Assembly: GCF_963675165.1 (NCBI RefSeq)
Contig: NC_087378.1
Location: forward strand, 7,240,073 to 7,304,072
DNA length: 64,000 nt
Reading direction: 5' to 3'
DNA from: Halichondria panicea
Lineage: Eukaryota > Porifera > Demospongiae > Suberitida > Halichondriidae
Shown: positions 25,170-35,830 of the stretch, piece after piece
Numbering within the stretch: position 1 is the stretch's first letter
How the letters are laid out: every line of letters starts with the position of its first letter
Translations under genes and position numbers: made by a program
The notes under the pieces: model-generated
Seen by the model: the letters and a program-made list of their open reading frames with translations, nothing else
Database searches by the model: none
What the model was told of the DNA's origin: nothing

Positions 25170-25227
<58 letters not shown>

Positions 25228-25679
25228 CCCGGTACACTGATACATGCAATTACGCATTTAATCAACCACTGAATTCAAGCAGGACTGTTGTGTTGTGTGT
25301 GTATGTATCTATATACCGAGATTGAGCTTTTTGTAGTGCATCTTTTCGTCAGCGGGTCGACAGAATGGGAGAGAGTAGTACTCATAGGGCAGCTGTGTCT
25401 TCACGCTGGTCATCTTCACAGCCTATGGGGATCATGAATATTTTAATCTTGATCGTCGAGTAGTGTGCATTAATAGGAAACGTGAATCGACTGAAAAGAA
25501 CAACTGCATAGCATGGTTTAGTCTCTCTCTATGGTACTCACTTTGACTATTAGCTCTTCTCCCCCATGGAACTCAGCAGGGGCCACTCCAGGAATGTAGA
25601 AACCATTGGATAGGCAGATTTGAAGAGTAAAGAGACTGCAAATTATCAGAGACTTCATGCCAAATACGTTATCTCCCAT
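20730..25679 (-). CDS. TM9SF4: TM9SF4-like nonaspanin, transmembrane 9 superfamily
   Basis: Endosome/Golgi nine-pass membrane protein. Fifteen phase-consistent exons encode about 647 aa (human 642): 25542-25679, 25317-25422, 25009-25052, 24614-24723, 24345-24509, 23765-23946, 23430-23582, 23105-23175, 22578-22710, 22310-22391, 22083-22158, 21707-21966, 21464-21527, 21154-21363, 20730-20879. A signal peptide ([17 protein letters not shown]) leads to [12 protein letters not shown], then [88 protein letters not shown] and the last membrane span. The tail [12 protein letters not shown] matches the TM9SF KxD/E-type sorting end and points to TM9SF4 over TM9SF2. The start codon at 25679 is 219 bp from the divergent protease start. 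Introns contain MITEs at 23979-24158 and about 22790-23003. Confidence 0.95.
22790..23003. mobile_element. Inverted-repeat element (TATAGCGGGAAATTTTCG ends)
   Basis: About 210 bp in TM9SF4 intron 8, with inverted ends GTATAGCGGGAAATTTTCG / CGAAAATTTCCCGCTACACGG. No coding capacity. Related end sequences appear near 62228-62680. Confidence 0.65.
23979..24158. mobile_element. MITE, ATTACTAGAAT family, copy 1
   Basis: About 180 bp in TM9SF4 intron 5, with inverted ends ATTACTAGAATACTTTGC / GCAAAACATTCTAGTAAT and internal GCGTTCTGGCAAGGAT. A second copy with the same internal sequence is at about 44023-44240. Confidence 0.75.
25171..25224. repeat. (GT)n microsatellite
   Basis: In TM9SF4 intron 2, flanked by a short direct repeat TATACCCGGTACACTG. 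Confidence 0.95.
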
Positions 25680-25897
25680 TGACTAGTGACCCTTGGAAAG
25701 CTTTGGAGTGCCAGCAAGTATTAAGTCCAGTACTTCTTCAACTTTGCTCTGTGGAATATTAAGGATCCAATACTATTTCAACGTTTCTCTTACTTTTCGC
25801 TAATAGAGAGAGCAAAGTGGCACATGCGCACTAGATAGCAGAAGTCAGCAAGTGGGAGTGTCTGGGGCTGCTTGGCTTTGTGGAATGCTCTTCTTTC
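25680..25897. promoter_or_regulatory. Candidate bidirectional promoter, TM9SF4 / V8-like protease
   Basis: The start codons of two divergent genes are 219 bp apart. No distinct core element was identified; the call rests on spacing alone. Confidence 0.4.
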
Positions 25898-27103
25898 ATG
25901 GCCAAGTCTGCGATAGAAGCTGTTAGTTTTCCACATTCCACTTTCCCAGACACAAGGGTGCAAGTGGATCCTGCTACATCTCCTCCCTATAATTGGATAT
26001 GCTCTCTGGATATAACAGATGCCTATGGAGATAAATGGGCTGGCACTGGCTTCGCAATCAACCTTCCAAATGCCAAATACGAAGTGATTGTCACTGCTGG
26101 TCATTGTACTTACATCAAAGGAGACTATGCTTCAAGCATTATTGTGCAATTCCCTGGAGAAGAGTTCGCTCGAACTATTTACAAGAATGGTTTCTATGCT
26201 TCACCTGAATACATCAAACATGGTGACGTAGAAAACGATGATTATGGCCTCATACTAATTCCGAAAAGTAGAGATGTTATCGGTGGATTTGGATGGTCTG
26301 CTGATATTGAAGATACGGAGCTTGACAAGTGTTCTGTAACAAGCTGTGGCTATCCTACTGATAAACCAGCAGGCACTTTGTGGGTCACCGGAGGAAGAGT
26401 TACAAGCTACACCGAAAAGCGTATCTTCTACGAAAACAATTCGATCCGAAAGCAAAGTGGAAGCCCTGTGTATACATGGCATAAGGGATATTGGACGGTT
26501 GTTGGGGTCCACAGCAACGGAGGCTCCCCAAATTCTGCTTCACGATTCACAATTCAGGTGATATCGTGTTTTCTCAAGCAAATGCAATGCAAGAAAACAC
26601 TAAAATCTGTGCATTTTCCAGACGTGTACATTCGATGTGATGCAAGTGATGTAAAGGAATCTACAGGACCTGGAGGAGGGACAGTCAACTGTCAATACAA
26701 GCCACCACAATGTTGGGAGCAATTCTATGTCATCCCACTGGAAATGCCACCGTCGTTGGTTAAACAACCAATCCGCAAAGTAGTCATTGAAAGTGCAGAA
26801 TGGAAGAATGCCTTTCTTCGACTGGAGGACAAACAGATGACAGAATTCAGAAGCTGTGGTGGAGGTAAAGTGAATCTTCAGTTTGGAGCAATGTCTTACG
26901 AACAGTTCATTCTCAAAGAAGAAGGTCCAGATGATGTGTACTCAATCGTAAGTATTGTTTTCCCTCATTGCCGTATTCGAGTCGATGGAAAAAGAGTGAC
27001 AAGTTGGCTAGCTTCTGGTAGCGGCACTGTGAATTGCCAGTATTTTGGTGATGTGAATGTTCCTGCTAAGGAGTTTGAAAAGATACAGATCAAACAACTT
27101 TGA
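25898..27103 (+). CDS. V8-like (S1B) serine protease with C-terminal repeat domain
   Basis: Intronless, about 401 aa from the first in-frame ATG at 25898. The trypsin-fold triad is visible as His69 (VTAGHC), Asp114 (NDDYGLI) and Ser189 (KQSGSPVY). The spacing and SGSPVY motif match glutamyl endopeptidase/V8-like enzymes rather than animal chymotrypsins. The C-terminal half has three similar blocks: VYIRCDAS...GGGTVNCQY, FLRLEDKQ...GGGKVNLQF and IRVDGKRV...GSGTVNCQY. This pattern looks like a beta-trefoil of the fascin type; the fold is inference. No clear signal peptide is present, so it may act in the cytoplasm. V8-like proteases are best known from bacteria and fungi, so lateral transfer or an ancient family is possible. 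Its neighbours are intron-rich. Confidence 0.8.
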   Translation: MAKSAIEAVSFPHSTFPDTRVQVDPATSPPYNWICSLDITDAYGDKWAGTGFAINLPNAKYEVIVTAGHCTYIKGDYASSIIVQFPGEEFARTIYKNGFYASPEYIKHGDVENDDYGLILIPKSRDVIGGFGWSADIEDTELDKCSVTSCGYPTDKPAGTLWVTGGRVTSYTEKRIFYENNSIRKQSGSPVYTWHKGYWTVVGVHSNGGSPNSASRFTIQVISCFLKQMQCKKTLKSVHFPDVYIRCDASDVKESTGPGGGTVNCQYKPPQCWEQFYVIPLEMPPSLVKQPIRKVVIESAEWKNAFLRLEDKQMTEFRSCGGGKVNLQFGAMSYEQFILKEEGPDDVYSIVSIVFPHCRIRVDGKRVTSWLASGSGTVNCQYFGDVNVPAKEFEKIQIKQL

Positions 27104-27276
27104 AGTAGCTGATCACATAAGTACAACATAGATAATTATAACTGATATATAGACAATTTTACGAAGATAATAATTATTATAATTTGTATATATATATTAT
27201 AGTCTTTTGACATATTTTTTTCATTGTTCATTTAAGTAATTTAGAAGCAAATAATGGTAAAATTAATACAGATTGA

Positions 27277-29872
27277 TCAAATAAGTAAATGAGCAGGTTT
27301 TTTGCCTGGCCAAGACTCTTTGGCATATTTTTTCTTTCTATGTTCATCTGAGCTAAATAGTGAAGGCATAGCTATGTCAGTCTGAGAGGAGTCCCAAGTC
27401 ATGGCAGCAGCAATAGGCTTTGAGGCTTGCTGCGCCTTGACCATCAAGTCAGTTGGGTTTGCCACAGGGGGTGCTGTAATGATAGAGCATACAGTGATGT
27501 TAAAAATTGATAGTATAAACGTCCAGTTTTTTTGCCACTGGATTGGGTTTTAGATACAGATGACAAAATTACCTACAGTGTAGGTATACTTAGACGGAAG
27601 TACATGCTAACACACAGTATGTACTGTACTGATCAGGTAAGTACTAGCCCCAGCATAATACAACGTAACGGCACTGCTCACCTGCAGATATGGTTTTGGC
27701 GAAGAAGGTGGAGCCTGCAGAGTAGCCAGCCAGTGTGGGGGTTGAGGGGGAGGGGGTGTCAGCATAGAGAGCTGTGGGGGAGCTCAGAGGCTGCTTGAAC
27801 TTGTTGAACTTTACCCCAGGGCTTGTGGGACTAACAACATGAGCCTCTCCGTCAGACAGCTTCCTTTTCTGGAGGTGGAAAAGGTGAGGTAATAGTTGAC
27901 ACCACACATATGAACAATCTCCCATCAGAAAGAATGACATTAGAAGTTGTGAACAGTACGTACAATGGGAAGGGGGGAGGGTCTCAGCAACCTTGCAAAC
28001 ATTTTCTAAAACCACGGTAATTACATACAACCCTGATCAGAGGAGGTATGACATGAGTACCTCGATTAGGCTTGGTCACGTGCAAAATTTAACAGTAAAG
28101 TCATTGTTGCATGTGACTAATTAACTCTATTTCAGCCTATAGTCGAGGTACTCGTGTCGGACCTCCTCTAGCTCTGAACACTGATACAGCTAATAGATGG
28201 CTACCCTACATACCTGCAGGGCCTACTTGTCACAGGGACAGATTCCAACCAAACGTGCTCACCTTTGTAGGAATGATGGTTGTCTGCACCATATTCCTGA
28301 ACCTGCCAATGGTTGGGTCAATGTCCTCAGGGTTGATGATCTCCTCCTCATCGGCAAATGAGATAGATAGAGGGTGCTGCTTACGTTTGTGTGACAAATC
28401 CTTCTCTGATATGCCCACCATTGAGATCTGTCTATTGTGAGCTGTGTTGAACTGAGTCAGGTCCTGGAGGGAGGAAACAACAAAGATTAGTACAACTGTA
28501 ATAGAACATTATGACCCATTCCAAATTTGAGATTTGAGCATGTCATCTGAACGCAGAGGAGGTACCACGAGTACCTCGATTTAGCAATTAGCCTCTGCAA
28601 TAACGAGCGTGGGCGGATAATTAGACGCCCACGCTCAACGTTATTGCAGAGGCTAATTGCTTAATCGAGGTATTTGTGAACGGGCTCCTTTTAAGCTTTC
28701 AAAAATCAGAAAATCATTGAGACCATCAGAACTCTAGTTACAGAGCCGAATCTATGTACAACATAAAATTACTATATGCAAAAGTTCCTACACAACTATT
28801 TCACCCACATCGAGGTCATTGTCAAGCTCCGGTAGTCCCAGCAGTGTCCCTCCCTCAACCCCCTCCTCGTCTCCTTCACTCGTTATCAGGGGGAGCACCA
28901 CGGGGGGTCTCTCTCGGAGGACGTACGTACGAGTGGAAGCACCAAAACTGAGTGTGCTGTCCAATGGGACTTGTGTGGGCTTGTGGGCCTCCAGTCGCAT
29001 GCTACCAATGAAGGTGCCATGAGCTGGGGAAATTATAAATTATAGCCCATTATTTTTTTCTTCACGGATGGAACATTTCAATCCGAAAGCAATCACTGAT
29101 TTTTAAACACATTATTAGATAGGTATTGAAAAGGGCTATAAAATGCATCTTAATGGTGAAAATGCACAATCCTAACTCAGCACTCAAAGTAACTATCAAA
29201 ACAGGGTCCATTCGGAAAGGCTGTCATTATTGTCAGTACTACAACACAGTTAACGACTAATCTTAAAAGTCCATGCATTCTTCAACAACGACTAATCTTA
29301 AAAGTACATGCATTTTTCAACACCTCCTTCTTTAGTGGCTACGAAACCATTTTAATGTTCTCTAGTTATGACCACTTCGAATTACCTACAAAACTGAGAC
29401 CCTCCTGTGCACCATAAAATACAATCACTAACGGACCAACAAACAGTACACCAATTTTAATAAAAAGCGCACTTACTGCTTCCCAGATCAATAAGAAATG
29501 GTCTCTTCAAGTGTTTGTGATAAACTAGTGCAGAGTGTTGCCGTGAGCAACTCTGGTGGGGAAGGGGGAAGTCGCAGCTCTCTTTGGCACGACCAAATAT
29601 GTAGCAATTCTTCTCGTCAAGTAACAGTTTCTATGGTGATGTGCGTAGCATAGCGTACATAGCGTACATGTCATATTACAATAGTTATAACTAACCTGCA
29701 AAACACTTCCATTCTTGACGACATCAAGATGCAGTCCAGTAGGAGCAACCCCAGCCCTGTACACAATTTAATATACTAACTATGCCTTACTGTATCATTG
29801 GCAACTTGCATGAGCTTATCTTTACAATGATTCTTACCATGAGGGCACTTTAAAGTCCTGATCAGAGGTCAT
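27277..29872 (-). CDS. PPP1R8: PPP1R8 / NIPP1, nuclear inhibitor of protein phosphatase 1
   Basis: Nuclear PP1 targeting and splicing-associated protein. Seven exons encode about 349 aa (human 351): 29838-29872, 29696-29756, 29477-29630, 28809-29023, 28263-28463, 27682-27868, 27277-27473. The start is a 35-nt exon continuing into PSWAGVAPTGLHLDVVK. The FHA domain spans exons 3-4 (YIFGRA, SCSRQHSALVYH, FLIDLGSTHGTFIG, STLSFGASTRTYVLRE). Next come EIINPEDIDPTIGRFRNMVQ and the C-terminal KKKYAKESWPGKKP block. The PP1-docking RVTF of vertebrates reads SISF here, so the basic residue is missing. Two hairpin-type elements lie in its introns. It starts 224 bp from the divergent channel gene. Confidence 0.93.
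28037..28172. mobile_element. Hairpin element, CAGAGGAGGTA family
   Basis: Inverted ends CAGAGGAGGTATGACATGAG / CTCGTGTCGGACCTCCTCT with inner GTACCTCGA / TCGAGGTAC. In PPP1R8 intron 5. Non-coding. Confidence 0.65.
28553..28691. mobile_element. Hairpin element, CAGAGGAGGTA family
   Basis: A nearly perfect palindrome in PPP1R8 intron 4: TTAGCAATTAGCCTCTGCAA is repeated inverted around a centre of GAGCGTGGGCGG / GCCCACGCTC. The left end CAGAGGAGGTACCACGAG is shared with the 28037 and 53905 elements. Confidence 0.7.
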
Positions 29873-30095
29873 ACTTCACTGCCATCTGCTTTCAATTCTA
29901 ATTCTTTAATTCCTACTGGAGCACATCGAGAAGGTGTGTAGCTTTGAGCTCCACCCTCTTTGCAGAATGGAAGCAAAAGTGAGACCTTTTTTGTTAGCAC
30001 TTCAGTGCTAGTGGCTTATGCAGTAGTAGCAGCTTTATTACAGTTAGTGCAAAATTATGCACTGAATGTAGTAGAGGCATCTAGATCTAGTGGAG
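29873..30095. promoter_or_regulatory. Candidate bidirectional promoter, PPP1R8 / channel
   Basis: Divergent start codons are 224 bp apart. A short upstream ATG precedes the PPP1R8 start in another frame. No core motif was identified. Confidence 0.4.
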
Positions 30096-33000
30096 ATGCA
30101 CAAGAAGAACCAAGTGTCTCCTGAGATTTCTTCCCCTGCCAATGGCTGGCAAGAAGGGGACACTCCACACTCCTCTAGCCAAGATGATGATGCAGGGAAT
30201 ACTGTAAAGAGAGTGAGGCCCAAAGCACGGCGTTTCAAACGCTATTCTAGACACTGGTCAGGTACAGAGGCATCTGCTAGATTTAGCAGCAACACAGGAG
30301 CCAGTTCACCATCCACAGTGACACAAGTACTGGAAGAACACTCTGATGATGGAGAAGAAGCTGGTGGCCATACTCAAGCTGCTATACTGACGTATTTTCT
30401 GCAGATTTTAAACAGCGAGACTGATATCGACTTCACTTACATTGAACACCTACTCTCAAATGGAGCCGATATTGATTCTACTGATGAATCTACTGGAATA
30501 ACTGTTATGCACAAAGTGGCTGAAAATTGGAATGTCACTGTCGCCCAGTTCCTCTATGATAGAGGGAGTGATATTCACCGTGCAGACAACACTGGTAAAA
30601 CTCCTCTGCACATTGCTGCTGGGATCAATCATCGAGACATGGTTGTATGGCTGATCAGGCAAGGTGCCGATGTGGAAGCCAGGACGAATGTTGAGAAGCA
30701 AACTCCAGTTCATCATGCAGCTAGGAGCGACGCTGTGCTTGCACTTGAAGCCTTGATTCAGAGCGGAGGTGAGCTACTCCACAGTTACTAACTGTCTGGA
30801 TTTTAGCTAGTGCTTGAAAAAGCTTTAGGAAACTATCCTAATCCGTGTAAAATGCTACATACTCTGTTTTGCTAAGTATTGCCTCTACAATCCCAGAGGC
30901 AATCTCCTTTAGTGTACTGTGGCTAAGAGCCGGGTTTAGCTACATTTCCTCAGGTAACTATGAAACAAAGGATTACAAAGGGAGGACTCCACTGTACCTG
31001 GCGGCAGAGCTGGATAGAACGTTGGTGGCCAACTTCTTAATATCGCTGGACACCCCTGCAAAATGCACAGTCACTGATAATGCTGGTAGCCATGTCATAA
31101 CAAGCATGATTAGGACTATGCCTGAAGTGGTGAGCATAAAAATGTCAGCCTTACACACTAGAAGCTTATTGGTACACAACGCTAACACAATAGCCACTTT
31201 CATCATCGTAGCACCTCATAATAACACAACTATATATATGCATGCATTAATTTATCACTGCAAGATTGTTTTGTTATCTCTATGATTACAGGCATCCCAG
31301 TCTCTGAACCAGCTGCACAAGCTTGCACCGGCTGACAGGAAATAGTATTTCATCCTGAGTAACTTGGAGCACAGCCTGGGAGATTACCATGCAGCCAAGG
31401 GAATCAAATCACCAGTGAGACATAATACTATCCACCAATGGCTTAGATTCCGCATATGTAGTTTGAGATGGCGGTGGAGGAGAGTAGATATGAGATACTC
31501 ACACACACGGTCATGGAAGAACTGATCAAACAGAAATGGAAGTATTGTGTGCGATGGTACTACTATACCTACCTGGGGCTTTATTTTCTCTTCTTAATCT
31601 CCTGGTCTGTTCTCATCTCATTCCCTTCTGTACAACTCAAGCACTGTTATGTCTTCCCCACTGACACATGGAGGATTGTGGTAGAGGTACAAATTCACTT
31701 AGTGGAGTTAAGGATCTTTACCCATTAATCTTTTACTACTGTTATTAAGGTATTTTAGCGTGATGCTCTTTACCATCTCTCACATGCTGAACAGATCATA
31801 GCCTTGGGGACCTACATTCACCAGGTTGCTGAAGAAATTGCTGAGATTATAAGGTCTCACTTAAAGCATAAGGTAAGATTACACAAACAGCATTTTTCAA
31901 AATAAAATAACAAATCATTGTCTCTTGTTGGTCCTTTGCAGAGGTACACTTCATTTCGTCGGAGAACGCTACAGGATGACCTCGAGAATGCGGACATTTC
32001 CTTACCAGAAGAGAGGAAGTATCTCTTGTCTGAACTGGAGAGCACTAAGAAGAGCCCCCCAAACTATTTCAAAGAGCCATGGAATATCATCGACATTATT
32101 ACCTATGTGGCTCTGCTCGTTGTGATTCTTCTGCACATAGCGGACATTGCAGTGCATACGACTGAGCTGGCAGTGTGGACTGCAAGGTATCTGTGTGTAT
32201 GGTATATTGGCACGTGATAACTGTGTCTATATAGACTTAATTAAGAGCTGGTTTTGTAATCCAACTCTTTCATTGTCCCTAATATGAGCTTCTATTGTCC
32301 AATGTACTCTCTGTAGCTGTAATTGACGAGCTCTATAATAATTATTATTATGTTATTGTGTGTTTGAATCAGTACTGCATTACGTGCTTTGCAGCTCACT
32401 TGCAAGTTTGGGGGAGAATAGTAAAATGCCAAAAACTACTGAGATGATAGTTACATAAGTAAACCATGGCAACCACTCTACCGAAGGTGTTATATAAACT
32501 GTTACATGTACTTGTTTGCAGTTTACCTTTGTCCCAAGTGTGTGCTGCGAAGCACAGTATATACGTGGAGTATCAGAAAAGGAGTATCCAATTTCCAAAC
32601 AATTTTGGTTTAGATCAAAGTTGTCAATTTTGTCAAAATACCAATGAGCAATGGATATTATGTACAGCTGTATACTCATTACTCTTGCCTGATATAACTG
32701 GGTTCTCAAGTTCTCAGCAGTTTCAACTAGCCAGACCAATCTACAATCAATATTTAGAAGCTCTATACTAGTCTATACATCAATAGAGAGCTGATTGATG
32801 TATTTAACAGCACAATGCTATTTGCATGTTTACAAGAGTTCCTAATGAAGTCTTGTATACAGGTATAGGAACTTTAAAAACATGCATAGCATTCTGCTGT
32901 TAAATACATCTCACGTAGCTCTCTATTACCTTAAATACAGGTTCTCGTGTGCTGCTGTTCTTCTGATTTGGGTCCGACTGCTCAACCTAGTGAGAGCTCT

Positions 33001-35639
33001 ACGTGCACTGGGTTCACTGGTAGCCATCATCAGCGAGCTCATCGCTGACATCCTTCGATATTTTGTAGTCTATTTAGTGTTCTTCGTACCCTACATGATA
33101 TCAGTGTGGGTGCTGTTCGGAGGAGACCAGTCAGTCGCAGTGGCGGGGAATGAAGACTTGACTATATTATATCGAGTGATTGTGGTCATGTTTAGAATGA
33201 GCCTCATCGATAACTTTCCTTACGAGGTGAGAACGACTGTACTTTGATGCACTATGTAGATGACTTCCTGTCTCGTATCTATATAGTAGCTATGCACTAT
33301 TAAGAGTTGTTTGTATCACTTGCCATACAATTTTAAGGCAATCTCCTGCTGTCTCAATGACTGCAAAGGAATTTACTAGGGGGAGTGTAACCGCACTGTG
33401 TGTATGAGGGTATTAATTACTAGGGGGAGTGTAACCTGTGTAGGAGGGTATCAGTTACTAGGGGGAGTGTAACCTGTGTAGGAGGATATTAATTATTAGT
33501 CTGTCTATGTTGGCACTTCTTTGAAGTCCATTTAATTGTGCTGGTAACCTTTCCTCTGAGCTATAATCCAGCAGTTATATTCTGGAGGTGACCCTATAGC
33601 TAACATTCTGTCAGATCGAGAGTGAGTGTCATAATCATGTGTCTATTGTATTCTTCTGTAGACAATGCGGGACATATCCTGGTCATCACCTTCCTGATCA
33701 TAACAGCTGTGGTGGGACTCAACCTCTTCATTGCCCTGCTCTCTCACACATTTCAGAGGGTGTATGATAATGCTCAGGCTAATGCACTTCTCCAGCAGGT
33801 GTGTACACTGGGTGGAGGGTGGAGGGTATGGTGTGTGTACACTGGGTGGAGGGTAGAGGGTATGGTGTGTGTACACTGGGTGGAGGGTAGAGGGTATGGT
33901 GTGTGTACACTGAGTGGAGGGTGTAGGGTATGGTGTGTGTACACTGAGTGTAGGGTATGGTGTGTGTACAATGGGTGTAGGGTATGGTGTGTGTACACTG
34001 AGTGTAGGGTATGGTGTGTGTACAATGGGTGTAGGGTATGGTGTGTGTACATTGAGTGTACTCTTGGTGGAGGGTGGAGGGTACGTATGGTGGTGGTACA
34101 TGTAGATAAATGGTGGAGGGTGGAGGGTACGTATGGTGGTGGTACATGTAGATAAATGGTGGAGGGTGGAGGGTAGAGGGTGTGGTGTGTACACTGGGTG
34201 GAGGGTATGGTGTGTGTACACTGGGTGGAGGGTGGAGGGTAGAGGGTGTGGTGTGTACACTGATATTGTATTATTTTGTTCTATTCTTCTATTGACTTAG
34301 GCTAAGATCATTCTGCTTCTGGAAGACAAAGTGAGCTCTTGCACCTACCGGAAGTACCTTATCCATGTACAGAACAATTGCAACCCCTACTCATGTTTCT
34401 ATGACGATGACGATGACTCAGAGGAGAGACCTTCCCAACTACAGAAGATCACCCACCAGATACACGTATGACCTCCACACACTAGTAACTGTACGTCAGT
34501 CACGTATTTGATGTAAAAGTACTGTTTATAATTGATTGTTTGGCTTGTTTTATCTGGCAGCATTGCTCAGTATTAGCACAGGTATTAAGCATCTATCAGC
34601 ACTTGAGAGTATTTGCATTTGTATGAGTGAAATGAGGTACATTTACAATGTTAATTAAAAGACTATCATAAGCCATTCCCATACATCTATACAACAATAG
34701 TACACAAATCTATAATAACTTGACACAATGAACATTGTGTACTTCAATTCAATTGTAACATGTACACAGAACATTGTGACTGAGCTGCAGAATGATAGAA
34801 AGGAAATGGAGAGCTGTGGTGGCTTGCACACTCTACGAGATAAACTTGACCAGACAGACTCTAAACTGTCTTAGCTGTCTCTCCAGCTGGATGAGATAAA
34901 AGCCATTCTTTGCACCCTCACTCCACCAGGTAATACTGTGGTTTTCCCTTTCCTTGTACCTAGCTGCCACAATTAACCTTTGAAGACTCCCCCCTAATAC
35001 TGTACCCTTGCACCAGCTGACCTCAACTATTGTGTGTGTGTGTGTGTGTACTGGCAGATCAGACTACTTTCAATACATCTTCTGTTCCTTGTACACGTGG
35101 TGTGCTGCTATGCATGGTGCTCTGGCAATTAAGCAGTGAATTCTCGCCTCATGTTAGTGCTCCATATATATTATATATATAGGCCACATAATCCACCCAC
35201 TTCTCCTTTGCATGCATACGCCTGCTAGTCTTATCATAATTATAGAGAGCATGAATTTGGTAACAAAGCTATACAATTTACAAAGATAATTTTGTTATAA
35301 AGGCAAGTGCATTCATACAGTTGTATCATGCCCATGTATATTCATACAGTTGTATCATGCCCATGTATATTCCATGCAGTGGGGTCGCACCTGTTTTTGA
35401 GCACAACTACGGACCCAAACACCAACGACGCTAATCTGGAGAGCCATCAACTTACTACACCCACTAAACTCCCGGCAAAAACAATTCACCCATTTCCCCG
35501 TCGAATTCAAGTATACCCAAAGAAACTAACTCCACTTGAGTCATTGCAAAGAGACTCACATCCAAACAGTGTAGCTATGAACCCACTACTAGAGTATAGT
35601 TTAAGTTCACCTCTGATGTGGGAAAACACAGTTCAATGA
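30096..35639 (+). CDS. Ankyrin-repeat TRP-like cation channel with two in-frame TAG codons
   Basis: Twelve phase-consistent exons, 856 sense codons if the TAGs are read through: 30096-30768, 30954-31129, 31292-31414, 31462-31686, 31759-31872, 31942-32186, 32941-33226, 33615-33621, 33662-33798, 34301-34465, 34770-34929, 35380-35639. Ankyrin repeats fill exons 1-2 (TGKTPLHIAAG, GRTPLYLAAE). Membrane spans follow: YLGLYFLFLISWSVLI, DIITYVALLVVILLHIA, a charged S4-S5-like LIWVRLLNLVRALRAL, S5 YFVVYLVFFVPYMISVWVLF, a pore-like stretch with FRMSL, and S6 VITFLIITAVVGLNLFIALLS. The order fits TRPA/TRPV-type channels; the subfamily is unclear. TAG at 31343-31345 (after ADRK) and TAG at 34872-34874 interrupt the frame, each in sequence that stays plausible on both sides. 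Possible polyadenylation AATAAA is at 35793-35798. It could be a decaying allele or pseudogene. Confidence 0.7.
33799..34260. repeat. Minisatellite directly at a splice donor
   Basis: Variable units of about 20-40 bp built from GTGTACACTG, GGTGGAGGGT and AGGGTATGGTGTGT fill the channel intron. They begin with the donor GTGTGT at 33799 itself. Confidence 0.9.
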
Positions 35640-35830
35640 GTGAATCCAGTGCCTAATAGTCTGAGATCATCAACATAATCTAGGATGTGTGAATCCTGCA
35701 AAGAACAATCACCTACAATCACCTGATTTATTATGATTACACTGATAAGCTAGCTGGTCGTGGCCCATTGCTTAATCATTATTGCCACTTGAAATAAATT
35801 TTCCAAAATTGAGAAATGCTACATGTACAC

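Noticed and set aside
31292..31414. Alternative frames that would avoid TAG in channel exon 3
   Set aside because: The other two phases hit stops earlier, and phase 0 is fixed by both neighbouring exons.
33643..34260. Proline-rich 205-codon minus-strand frame over the channel minisatellite
   Set aside because: Repeat-derived, varies with the tandem units, and is antisense to an intron.
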